From: Gigantopelta aegis
Taxonomy: Eukaryota > Mollusca > Gastropoda > Neomphalida > Peltospiridae
Assembly (NCBI RefSeq): GCF_016097555.1
Contig: NC_054703.1
Coordinates: 40,718,130 to 40,782,129 of the forward strand
Reading direction: 5' to 3'
Length of the DNA stretch: 64,000 bases
Positions 52,868 through 64,000 of this stretch are shown piece after piece; positions within the stretch are counted from its first letter, which is position 1; each line of letters starts with the position of its first letter. A model generated the notes under the pieces. That model searched no databases and was not told the origin of the DNA. It saw only the letters and a program-made list of their open reading frames with translations. The position numbers and the translations under genes are program-made.

Positions 52868-53084
52868 GGCGTGTTGGAAACCCTAGTGGTATATGGGCAC
52901 GTTAAACTAGTTATCATCATCATTTGAGAAAGTTTGTAATGATCGTAATGACAAATGGGCACAAGATGTCAAAGGTCGCCTTGAATCCATTCATGATCTT
53001 CCATGTTTTCAAATCACTGGCATGATTTTGCAAGTAAGGTTTTGATTGGTCGAATGAAAGGTCAACTGGACTTGAGCTCCAACG

Positions 53085-53466
53085 GCTGCTGTTAGATCCA
53101 CATGTAATAGTGGAGCTAATTTTAATTAGATTGATTTAATCTACAAACATGTAACACATTTGGATAAAGTTACAACTGAGTGAAACATGAGTCGGTGACT
53201 TTGAAATAGTAAAATACCCTCTAAAAATAGACTAAAACTCTACTCCATAACTGTTACTTCTCAGACACACGTGTGTTTTAAAAATATAATAAATGCATTT
53301 TGTGATATTAAAAATACCAGAATGACCAAAAACACTGCGAATGTACGGAAATTGATAATCTAAAACATAAAATCTATGTAAAGTATGATTTCAGTTATTA
53401 ACAACGGCTAAAATAGTCAAAAATATACCTTAGTGTTTAAAAAGTGAGGGTATGTCCATTTAAAGG
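53085..53466 (-). mobile_element. TTAA-MITE, longer version, reverse
   Basis: On the reverse strand it starts CTTTAAATGGACATACCCTC and passes TTTTTAAACACTAAGGTATA, matching the left end of the MITE at 31865. Its other side has TTTAATCTACAAACATGTAA and TTAGATCCACATG, matching 51140-51245 in reverse. Confidence 0.78.
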
Positions 53467-53520
53467 TCTTTCTGATTATTCTAGTATTTGCACAGGTCAA
53501 AGTTCATTTGATTTCCTACT

Positions 53521-53605
53521 ACAGTAAATCCTCTCAAAACCAGACCCTCTGTAACCACAATTCCCTCAAAACCGCAATTCCCTCAAAACCGGATGTTTTT
53601 ATGGT
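53521..53605. other. pogo/Tigger-like transposon end
   Basis: ACAGTAAATCCTCTCAAAAC and repeats of ATTCCCTCAAAACCG resemble the terminal repeats of pogo-type elements. The rest of the element is absent. Confidence 0.4.
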
Positions 53606-53624
53606 CCTTTTAAAAAAATCATTA

Positions 53625-53790
53625 AAGAGCTTTGTATATGGAATTTAGCACTCACAATATATCTGACAAACGCAACATGGCTTGCGTATAAATCAGACAA
53701 GAGCTTTGTATATGGAATTTAGCACTCACAATATATCTGACAAACGCAACATGGCTTGCGTATAGATCAGACAAGAGGCTTGTGTATGTA
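53625..53790. repeat. ~76-bp tandem repeat, 2.2 copies
   Basis: GAGCTTTGTATATGGAATTT, AGCACTCACAATATATCTGA and CAACATGGCTTGCGTATA occur twice about 76 bp apart, with a partial third start at 53773. Confidence 0.92.
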
Positions 53791-53850
53791 ATTTAATTTT
53801 ATTTAGATGGAATTAGTGGGTGAACGTTGACTCAAGCATGAATTTAAAGC

Positions 53851-54018
53851 CAAGTATACCGAAAATACAGTGTCAATACCAAATACCGTACAGATACCGA
53901 GGTACATCACCAAGTATACCGAAAATACAGTGTCAATACCAAATACCGTACAGATACCGAGGTACATCACCAAGTATACCGAAAATACAGTGTCAACACC
54001 AAATACCGAGGTAAATCA
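53851..54018. repeat. 60-bp tandem repeat, ~3 copies
   Basis: CAAGTATACCGAAAATACAG starts at 53851, 53911 and 53971. The third copy is shortened after CCAAATACCGAGGTA. A 60-bp period keeps all frames open but no protein is supported. Confidence 0.94.
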
Positions 54019-54089
54019 CTCAAAACATACTGATACCAAACCTCAAATTTTAATACCACCCGGCTCTATACAACATTACTGTGGGAAAA

Positions 54090-54402
54090 AGTTTGTTTTG
54101 TTTAAAGACACCACTAGAGCACATTGATTTATTAATCGACTACTGGAAGTGGAACACTTGCTAATACCATATATATAATCTTAAAAAAGAAACCTGCTAC
54201 ATTTTTCCATTAGTAGCAAGGAATATGTTAAATGCACCATCCCACAGACACAGGATAGCACATACCACGACCTTTGATATACCCATTGTGGTGTCCTAAT
54301 TGGAATGAGAAAATAGCCCAATGGGCCCACCGATAGGGATTGATCCCAGCCTGACCTCACATCAGACAGGTGCTTTACCACTTTACCACTGGGCTTTCTG
54401 TC
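54090..54402 (-). mobile_element. Full-length SINE, H1 head and T2 tail, reverse, diverged
   Basis: T2 tail (GACACCACTAGAGCACATTG), core reversed (GCACCATCCCACAGACACAG), H1 head reversed (GCTTTACCACTTTACCACTG, a small duplication). It directly follows the PEX11-like exon on that gene's strand. Confidence 0.88.
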
Positions 54403-54428
54403 CCGGTCATAGGTGTAGAATTAAACAT

Positions 54429-54675
54429 CTACAGAAGTTTTTTCTCTCTGCTAGGCCATATTTTATACAGCAGGATTACGGATGAAACCATTCCAAAGAG
54501 CCCCGATTTGGTGGGCGAAAAACAACCAGACCAAAGAACCCCTTTTGGTAACCAGTTTCCCGCATTTAGAAGGTCAACCGTTGAATGTAGCAAGACCAAG
54601 AAAAGTCCAACTTCCTCTTGTTTGAGTTTTTTCAAACGGTTTGCAATCTCTTGGTTCTGTTCAGTTCTTTCCAAG
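54429..54675 (-). CDS. PEX11G: PEX11-gamma-like peroxisomal membrane protein, last exon
   Basis: About 81 codons on the minus strand. STVDLLNAGNWLPKGVLWSG and GLFGMVSSVILLYK match the conserved C-terminal end of PEX11-gamma proteins as I remember them (NxxHWLPxGxLWxG and GLxGTxSSxxxLY). PEX11 proteins elongate and divide peroxisomes, and this C-terminal part forms the final membrane segment. Just upstream on that strand stands TTTTCCTTTCCAG, a clear splice acceptor, so the exon starts at 54675. It ends with TAG at 54429-54431. Upstream exons are not seen and may lie beyond the satellite, past 64000. If they do not exist, this is an isolated gene fragment. Confidence 0.7.
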
Positions 54676-54690
54676 CTGGAAAGGAAAATT
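54676..54690 (-). promoter_or_regulatory. Splice acceptor of PEX11-like exon
   Basis: On the minus strand AATTTTCCTTTCCAG precedes the exon: a pyrimidine tract followed by CAG. Confidence 0.65.
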
Positions 54691-54781
54691 AGATTAAAAT
54701 GTTTAATGACACATCAGTGCATTGTAAACTAGGACCTTTTCATATTTAATACCTATATGGTTATTTTGAGTTTAGTTATTA

Positions 54782-55885
<1,104 letters not shown>

Positions 55886-55960
55886 GATATTGTTTCGCAG
55901 AAGAATCTACTTTGTATACACAAACAAGAGTACCATTTATAGCATCACATATACGAAACC

Positions 55961-56012
55961 GCCCCCCCCCCCCCGTCACAAAACTTCTATAGGATACCCC
56001 CCCCCCCCCCCA
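55961..56012. other. Two poly-C runs
   Basis: C runs of about 14-15 bases at 55961 and about 55998, between the purine tract and a SINE fragment. Confidence 0.85.
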
Positions 56013-56062
56013 ACACAGGTGACAAATTAGTAGTTGATCCTTTTTGTTGTTTTACTGTTACA

Positions 56063-56158
56063 TGTACCAGTTAGCTAGAACAAGAACTAGCCCAATGGGC
56101 CCACAGACGAGAATCGATCTTAAACAGACGAGAATCAATCGTAAACAGACGAGGATCG
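56063..56158 (-). mobile_element. SINE H1-head fragment, reverse, partly triplicated
   Basis: AGCCCAATGGGCCCACAGAC and GAGAATCGATCTTAAACAGA are the reverse of the head/core border. The AAACAGACGAGAATC word then repeats three times, passing into the 24-bp satellite. Confidence 0.75.
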
Positions 56159-56159
56159 C

Positions 56160-59100
56160 TCATTATACTCCTCGTGGTCCTCCTCATTATACTCCTCGTG
56201 GTCCTCCTCAGACATCAGTATACTCCTCATTATACTCCTCGTGGTCGTATACTCCTCATGGTCATACATTATCTCCTCGTGGTCCTCCTCATTATTATAC
56301 TCCTCGTGCCGTCCTCACATTATACTCCAATGGTCCTCATAATGCTCCTCCTCCTCATTATACTCCTAAATGGTCCTCCTCATTATTCCTCGTGGTCCTC
56401 ATTATCCTCCTCGTGGTCCTCCTCATTATACTCCTCGTCCTCCTCCCCATTATACCCTCCTCGTGGTCCTCCTCATTATACTCCTCGTGGTCCTCATTAT
56501 ACAGTTCGTGTCCTCCTCATTATACTCCTCGTGGTCCTCCTCAGTATACTCCTCATGGTCCTCCTCATTATCCACCTCCTGGTGGTCCTCCTCATTATAC
56601 TCCTCCTCGTGGTCCTCACCTTCCCCTCCTCGTGGTCCTCCTCATTATACTCCTCGTGGTCCTCCTCCTCGTGGTCCTCCTCATTATACTCCTCGTGGTC
56701 CTCCTCCTCATTATACTCCTCGTGGTCATCATTTCCTCATTATACTCCTCCTCGTGGTCCTCATTATACTCCTCGTGGTCCTCCTCTCATTATACTCCTC
56801 ATGGTGGTCCTCCTCATTATACTCCTCGTGGTCCTCCTCATTATACTCCTCGTGGTCCTCTCATTATACTCCTCGTGGTCCTCCTCATTATACTCCTCCT
56901 GGTGGTCCTCATTATACTCTCCTCGTGGTCCTCCTCATTATACTCCTCGTGGTCCTCCTCCATTATTTTCCTCGTGGTCCTCCTCATTATACTCCTCGTG
57001 GTCCTCCTCATTATACTCCTCGTGGTCCTCCTTCTCCTCGTGGTCCTCCTCATTATACTCCTCGTGGTCCTCCTCATTATATTCCTCGTGGTCCTCCTCA
57101 TTATACTCCTCGTGGACTCTCTCATTATACTCCTCGTGTCCCCTACTCCTCGTGGTCCCTCATTATACTTCCTCGTGGTCCTCCTCATTATACTCCTCCT
57201 CCTCATTATAGTCCTCCTCATTATACTCCTCATGGTCCTCCTCATTATCCTCGTACCTCCTCATTAACCTCCTCATGGTCCTCCTCATTATTTTCCACCT
57301 CCTCGTGGTCCTCATCATTATACTCCTCGTGGTCCTCCTCATTATACTCCTCGTGGTCCTCATTATACTCCTCGTGGTACTCCTCATTGGTCCTCCTCAT
57401 CCTCATTATTTTCCTCGTGGTCCTCCTCATTATACTCCTTTGGTCCTCCTCATTATACTCCTCGTGGTCCTCCTCATTATACTCCTCGTGGTCCTCCTCA
57501 TTATACTCCTCCTCATGGTCCTCCTCCTTATACTCCTCGTGGTCCTCCTCATTATACTCCTCGTGGTCCTCATTATCCTCCTCGTGGTCCTCCTCATTAT
57601 ACTCGAAAACGTGGTCTCATTATACTCCTCGTGGTCCTCCTCATTATACTCCTCGTGGTCCTCTCATTATACTCTCCTCATGGTCCTCATTATACTCCTC
57701 GTGGTCCCAGTACCTTCCTCGTGTTCTCCTCATTATACTCCTCCGTGGTCTCATTATACTCCTATTTGGTCCTCCTCATTATACTCCTCGTGGTCCTCCT
57801 CATTATACTACTCCTCATGGTCCTCCTCATCCATACTCCTCGTGGTCGTGGATACTCCTCATGGTACTCCTCCTCATGGTCCTCCTCATTATACTCCTCG
57901 TGGTCCTCCTCATTATACTCCTCGTGGTCCTCCTCATTATTCCTCCTCATGGTCCTCCTCATGGTCCTTCCTGACATTCTCCTCATTATACTCCTCATCA
58001 TTATACTCCTCGTGGTCCTCCTCATTATACTCCTCGTGGTCCTCCTCATTATACTCCTCGTGGTGGTCCTCATTATACTCCTCGTGGTCCTCATTATACT
58101 CATATACTCCTCGTGGTCCTCCTCATTATTCCTCGTGGTCCTCATCCATATACTCCTCGTGGTCCTCCTCATTATACTCCTTGGTCCTCATTATTCTCAT
58201 TATACTCCTCGTGGTCCTCCTCATTATACCTCCTCGTGGTCCTCATCCATATACTCCTCGTGGTCCTCGTGGTCCTCTCATTATACTCCTCGTGGTCCTC
58301 CTCATTATACTCCTCGTGGTCCTCCTTCCTCTATTATACTCCTCGTGGTCCTCTCATCATTATTCCTCGTGGTCCTCCTCATTATACTCCTCGTGGTCCT
58401 CCTCATTATACTCTCCTCGTGGTCCTCCTCATTATACTCCTCCTCGTGGTCCTCCTCATTATACTCCTCGTGGTCCTCATTATACTCCTCGTGGTCATCA
58501 TTATACTCCTCCGTGTATACTTCTTCCTCGTGGTACTCCTCAACGAATACTCCTCCTCATGGTCCTCCTCATTATACTCCTCGTGGTCCTCCTCATTATA
58601 CTCTCCTCGTGGTCCTCCTCATATACCCCTCCTCGTGGTCCTCCTCATTATATTCCTCGTGGTCCTCCTCATTATACTCCTCGTGGTCCTCCTCATTATA
58701 TTCTTCGTGGTCCTTCTCATTATACTCCTCGTGTGTTCCTCCCTCATTATATCCCTCGTCCTCATTATACTCCTCCTCCTCATGATTATACTCCTCGTGG
58801 TCCTCCTCATTATACTCCTCATGGTCCTCCTCATTATACTCTCTCCTCATGGTCCTCCTCATTATACTCCTCGTGGTCAACAACTCCTCGTGGTCCTCCT
58901 CATTATACTTCCTCATGGTGGTCCTCATTATACTGACAGTTGGTGGTCCTCATTATACTCCTCGTGGTCCTCCTCATTATACTCCTCATGGTCCTCCTCA
59001 TAATGCTCCTCCTCGTGGTCCTCATCATGATACTCCTCCTCTTGGTCCTCATTATACTCCTCGTGGTCCTCCTCATTATACTCCTCGTGGTCCTCCTCAT

Positions 59101-62100
59101 TATACTCCTCCTCGTGGTCCTCCTCATACTCCTCAAATCTCATTATACTTCCAGTGGTCTCATTATACTCCTCGTGGTCCTCCTCATTATATCCTCATTA
59201 TACTCCTCGTGGTCCTCCTCATTATACTCCTCGTGGTCCTCCTCATTATACTCCTCCTCATGGTCCTCCTCATACTCCTCATGGTCCTCCTCATTATATT
59301 CCTCGTGGTCATCATTATACTCCTCATGGTCCTCCTCATTATACTCCTAGTAGTCCTTCTCATTATACTCCTTCTCATGGTCCTCCTCATAATGCTCCTC
59401 CTCGTGGTCCTCATCATGATACTCCTCCTCTTGGTCCTCATTATACTCCTCGTGGTCCTCCTCATTATACTCCTCGTGGTCCTCCTCATTATACTCCTCA
59501 TACCCCTCATGGTCCAACTCATTATACTCCTCATCCTCATCATTATTTCCTCGTGGTCTCAAAATCCTCATTATCCTCTCATTATACTCGTGGTCCTCCT
59601 CCTCACTACCTCCTCGTGGTCCTCCTCATTATACTCCTCGTGGTCCTCCTCATTATATTCCTCGTGGTCCTCCTCATTATACTCCTCGTGGTCCTCCTCA
59701 TTATACTCCTCGTGGTCCTCCTCATTATACTCCTCGTGGTCCTCCTCATTATACTCCTCGTGGTCCTCATTATACTCCTCGTCGTCCCCTTCCTCATTAT
59801 ACTCCTCGTGGAAAACCATTATACTCCTCGTGGTCCTCCTCATTATACTCCTCGTGGTCCTCCTCATTATACTCCTCATGGTCCTCCTATATCCTCCTCG
59901 TGGTCCTCCCATTATACAACCTCGTGGTCCATCATTATACTCCTCGTGGTCCTCCTCATTATACTCCTCGTGGTCCTCCTCATTATACTCTCCGTGTCCC
60001 CTCCTCGTGGTCCTCCTCATTATACTCCTCGTCGTGGTCCTCATTATACTCCTCGTGGTCCTCCTCATTATACTCCTCGTGGTCCTCCTCATTATACTCC
60101 TCGTGGTCCTCCTCATTATACTCCTCCTCGTGGTCCTCCTCATTATATTCCTCGTGGTCCTCCTCATTATACTCCTCCTCGGTCCTCCTCATTATACTTC
60201 GTGGTCCTCATTATACTCCTCGTGGTCCTCCTCATTCCCCTCCTCGTGGTCCTCCTCATTATACTCCTCCATGATGGTGGTCCTCCTTATACTCCTCCTC
60301 ATGTTCCTCCTCATTCCATTATACTCTCTCGTGGTCCTCCTCATTATTCCTCATGGTGGTCCTCCTCATAAACCTCCTCCTCATTATTTTCCACCGGTCT
60401 CTGACAGTGGTCCTCCTCATTATACTCCTCCTCGTGGTCCTCCTCATTATACTCCTCCTCGTGGTCCTCCTCATTATACTCCTCCTCGTGGTCCTCCTCA
60501 TTATACTCCTCCTCATGGTCCTCCTCATTATACTCCTCCGTGGTCCTCATTATACTCCTCGTGGTCCTCCTCATTATACTCTCTCGTGGTCCTCCTCGTG
60601 GTTATACATTACCTCCTCGTGGTCCTCCTCATATATTTTCTCGTGGTCTGCTCATTATACTCCTCGTGGTCCTCCTCATTATACTCCTCGTGGTCCTCCT
60701 CATTATACTCCTCCTCGTGAAAACCTCCTCCATGATTATGGTCCTCCTCATTATACAGTTGGTCATCCTCATTATACTCCTCGTGGTCCTCCTCATTATA
60801 CTCCTCCTCATGGTCCTCCTCATTATACTCCTCTCCTCCTCATGGTCCTCCGTGGTCATTATACTCCTCCTCATGGTCCTCCTCATTTATATACTCCTCG
60901 TGGTCCTCCTCATTATACTCCTCGTGGTCCTCCTCATTATACTTTTCCTCGTGGTCCTCATCATTATACTCCTCGTGGTCCTCCTCATTATACTCTCCTC
61001 GTGGTCCTCCTCATTATACTCTCTCCTCGTGATTCCTTCTCCTCATTATACTCCGTGGAAAATGACAGTTTGGTCCTCCTCATTATACTCCTCATGGTCC
61101 TCCTCATTATACTCCTCGTGGTCCTCCTCATTATACTCCTCCTCGTGGTCATGGTCCTCATTATACTTCTCTTGTGTGGTCCTCATCATTATCCTCGTGG
61201 TCCTCTCATGGTCCTCCTCATCATACTCCTCGTGGTCCTCCTCATTATGGTCCTTCGAAATCCTCCTCGTGGTCCTCCTCATTATACTCCTCGTGGTCAT
61301 TCATTATACTCCTCGTGGTCCTCATTATACTCCCTCGTCCTCCTCATTATACTCCTCGTGGTCCTCCTCATTATACTCCTCTGGAAAATCCTCCTCATTC
61401 CATTATACTCCTCGTGGTCCTCCTCATTATACAGTGGTCCTCGTGGTCCTCCCATTATACTCCTCGTTTCCTCATATATCCTCCTCTGGTCCTCCTCATT
61501 ATACTCCTTCGTGGTCCTCATTATACTCCTCTCGTGGTCCTCCTCATTATACTCCTCGTGGTCCTCCTCATTATACTCCTCCTCGTGGTCCTCCTCATTA
61601 TACTCCTCGTGGTCCTCCTCATTATACTCCTCGTGGTCCTCCTCATTATACTCCTCGTGGTCCTCCTCATTATACTCCTCCTCATGGTCCTCATTATACT
61701 CCTCCTCGTGGTCCTCCTCATTATACTCCTCCTCATGGTCCTCCTCATTATACTCCTCCTCGTGGTCCTCATTATCCTCCTCGTGGTCCTCCTCATTATA
61801 CTCCTCCTCGTCCTCCTCCTCATCCTATATTATCCTCCTCGTGGTCCTCCTCATTATACTCCTCGTGGTCCTCCTCATTATACTCCTCGTGGTCCTCCTC
61901 ATATACTCCTCATGGTCCTCCTCATTATACTCCTCGTGGTCCTCCTCATTATACTCCTCCTCATGGTCCTCCTCATTACCTCCTCATGGTCCAAATCCAT
62001 CATTTACTCCTCGTGTCTCATTATACTCCTCGTGGTCCTCCTCATTATACTCCTCGTGGTCCTCCTCATTATACTCCTCCTCGTCCTCCTCCTCCTCGTG

Positions 62101-64000
62101 GTCCTCATTATACTCCTCGTGGTCTCCTCATATACTCCTCGTTGTCCTCCATCATTATCCTCTCCTCCTCATTATACTCCTCCTGGTCCTCCTCATTATA
62201 CTCCTCCTCGTGGTCCTCCTCATTATACTCCTCGTGGTCCTCATCATTATACTCCTCGTGGTCCTCCTCATTATACGTGTTCCTCATTATACTCCTCGTG
62301 GTCATTATACACTCCTCATGGTCCTTCTCTGGTCCTCGTGGTCCTCGTGGAAATACTCCTCGTGGTCCTCTCATTATACTCCTCCTCGTGGTCCTCCTCA
62401 TTATTCCTCCTCATGGTCCTCCTGGAAAATGGTCCTCCTCATTATATCCTCGTGGTCCTCCTCTCCTCGTGGTCCTCCTCATTATACTCTCCTGTGGTCT
62501 TCTCCTCATTATACTCCTACCAACAACTCGTGGTCCTCATCATATTTCCACCGGTCTGGAAAATGTGGTCCTCCTCATTATCATTATACTCCTCGTGGTC
62601 CTCCTCATTATACTCCTCGTCATGGTCCTCCTCATTATACTCCTCCTCGTGGTCTCCTCATTATAGTCCTCGTGGTCTCCTCATTATACTCCTCGTGGTC
62701 ATCATTATACTCCAACAACGTGGTCCTCCTCATTATTTTCCTCCGGTCCTCATGGTGACAGTTTGACTTCTCATTATACTCCTCGTGGTCCTCCTCATTA
62801 TACTCCTCCTCGTGGTCCTCCTCCTTATACAAATCCATGGTCCTCCTCGTGTCTCCTCATTATAGTGGTCCTCCTCATTATACTCTCGTGGTCCTTCTCA
62901 TTATACTCTCCTCGTGGTCCTCCTCATTCCCCTCCTCGTGGTCCTCCTCATTATACTCCTCGTGGTCCTCATATTTCCACCGGTCTATACTCCTCCTCGT
63001 GGTCATTCTCATTATACTCCTCGTCATCGTCCTCGTCCTCATTATACTACCTCCTCGTGGTCCTCCTCCATTATACTCCTCGTGGTCCTCCTCATTATAC
63101 TCTCCTCGTGGTCCTTCTCATTATACTCCTCCTCATGGTCCTCCTCATTATACTCCTCGTGGTCCTCCTCATTATACGAAAACTCGTGGTCTCCTCATTA
63201 TACTCCTCGTGGTCCTCCTCATTATATCTCCTCATGGTCCTTCTCATTATACTCCTCCTCGTCCCCTTCCTCATTATACCTCCTCGTGGTCCTCCTCATT
63301 ATACTCCTCGTGGTCCTCCTCATTATACTCCTCGTGGTCCTTCCATTATACTCTCCTCGTGGTCTCCTCATTATCCTCGTGGTCCCATTATACCTCCTCA
63401 TGGTCCTCCTCATTATAACTCCTCGATGGTCCTCCTCATTATACTCCTCCTCGTGGTCCTCCTCATTATACTCCGTGGTCCTCCTCATTATACTCCTCCT
63501 CGTGGTCCTCCTCATTATAACGAAATTATACTCCTCCTCCATGATTCCTCGTGGTCCTCACCTCCTCCTCGTGGTCCTCCTCATTATACTCTTCCGTGGT
63601 CCTCATTATACTCTCGTGGTCCTCCTCATTATACTCCTCCTCAACAACGATTATACAAATCCTCATTATACTCCTCGTGGTCCTCCTCATTATAATCCTC
63701 CTCGTGGTCATCATTATACTCCTCGTGGTGTCCTCATTATCCCCTCCCAGTGGTCCTCCTCATTATACTCCTCATGGTCCTCCTCCTCATTATACTCCTC
63801 GTGGTCCTCCTCATTATGTCCTCCTCATTATACTCCTCGTGGTCCTCCTCATTATACTCCTCGTGGTCCTCCTCATTATACTCCTCCTCAATCCATACTC
63901 CTCATGGTCCTCCTCAGATAATCCTCAGTCATCATTATACTCCTCTTGGTCCTCATTATACTCCTCCGTGGTCCTCCTCATTATACTCCTCATGGTACTC
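56160..64000. repeat. 24-bp satellite, roughly 300 units, runs off the window
   Basis: The unit is CTCCTCGTGGTC plus CTCCTCATTATA. Frequent variants add or drop CTC, change CGTGG to CATGG, or lose a few bases. Because 24 is divisible by three, every frame gives an 8-residue repeat (PPHYTPRG, LLIILLVV, SSLYSSWS; NEEDHEEY in reverse), so long frames appear on both strands. Odd inserts such as TTTCCACCGGTCT, TGACAGT and GAAAAC occur singly, more often past 60 kb. No gene is supported here. Confidence 0.95.

Larger units (their letters stand above)
51591..52924 (+). mobile_element. ORF1-only retroelement with ATC-type tail
   Basis: The ORF, a T-rich 3' region, a poly-C run (52801-52820), the hairpin and a short ATCATCATC-like tail are in the order expected of a LINE-type element lacking ORF2. 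Boundaries are approximate and no target duplication was found. Confidence 0.55.

Noticed and set aside
56044..63921. Long frames (up to 801 codons) on both strands of the 24-bp satellite
   Set aside because: Each is a rotation of an 8-residue repeat interrupted by indels; composition artefact.

Overview
The window looks like invertebrate animal DNA, most likely a gastropod mollusc. The main reason is the large number of tRNA-headed SINEs whose shared core (around AAAGATCCCTTGCTGC) I recognise from gastropod genomes. The SINEs, the Tx1/L1-like LINE, the fucosyltransferase-like genes and the low gene density all fit. No bacterial, organellar or viral gene was recognised. Species and class are inference.

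Only three host gene features are supported. Two are paralogous, intact, single-exon coding regions for type II membrane fucosyltransferase-like proteins (20943-23084 and 34398-36062, both +). They lie about 13.5 kb apart inside a segmental duplication that also copied an upstream SINE and a downstream 44-bp minisatellite. They differ mainly in the copy number of two coding minisatellites in the stem. The third is one terminal exon resembling peroxisomal PEX11-gamma (54429-54675, -), with a splice acceptor.

The rest is mobile and tandemly repeated DNA. 0-5 kb: a Tc1-like transposon with one frameshift, SINEs, and 67-bp and 150-bp arrays. 5-11 kb: 79-bp and 83-bp arrays, fold-back elements, a 680-bp inverted repeat. 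11-20 kb: a 786-bp MITE-like element, a LINE remnant, a 3.46-kb element with 237-bp inverted repeats inside 98-bp direct repeats carrying a dead DD(83)E transposase, and a 34-bp minisatellite open in three frames. 20-24 kb: first fucosyltransferase-like gene and a minisatellite with higher-order structure. 24-34 kb: a decayed transposon protein behind an array of heat-shock-element-like motifs, a 74-bp array, many SINEs and simple repeats. 34-42 kb: second fucosyltransferase-like gene, then a nearly intact 5.3-kb LINE inserted in a SINE with a target-site duplication. 42-51 kb: a 52-bp array derived from a SINE tail, a three-level nest of transposons, hAT-like MITEs, a 75-bp array and an AAGCTTG-rich fold-back element. 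51-56 kb: an ORF1-like retroelement with a 3' hairpin, the PEX11-like exon, and a 1.1-kb purine-only tract. 56-64 kb: a noisy 24-bp satellite running off the window.

The SINEs form a modular set: two tRNA-like heads (H1, GTAGCCCAGTGGTAAAG-like; H2, CCGGCCTCGGTGG-like) and two tails (T1, GCCATATAACCG...GTCGTTAAATAAAA; T2, CCAATAGCCGATGATTAATA...GTCGTTAAACAAAAC) occur in every combination around one core. No clearly new gene system is proven. The strongest candidates for follow-up are the A-B...B'-A transposon structure, the modular SINEs with tail amplification, the LINE with tandem 5' monomers and no AUG, and the fucosyltransferase-like pair with expanding coding repeats. Coordinates come from reading by eye, so repeat edges may be off by a few bases.
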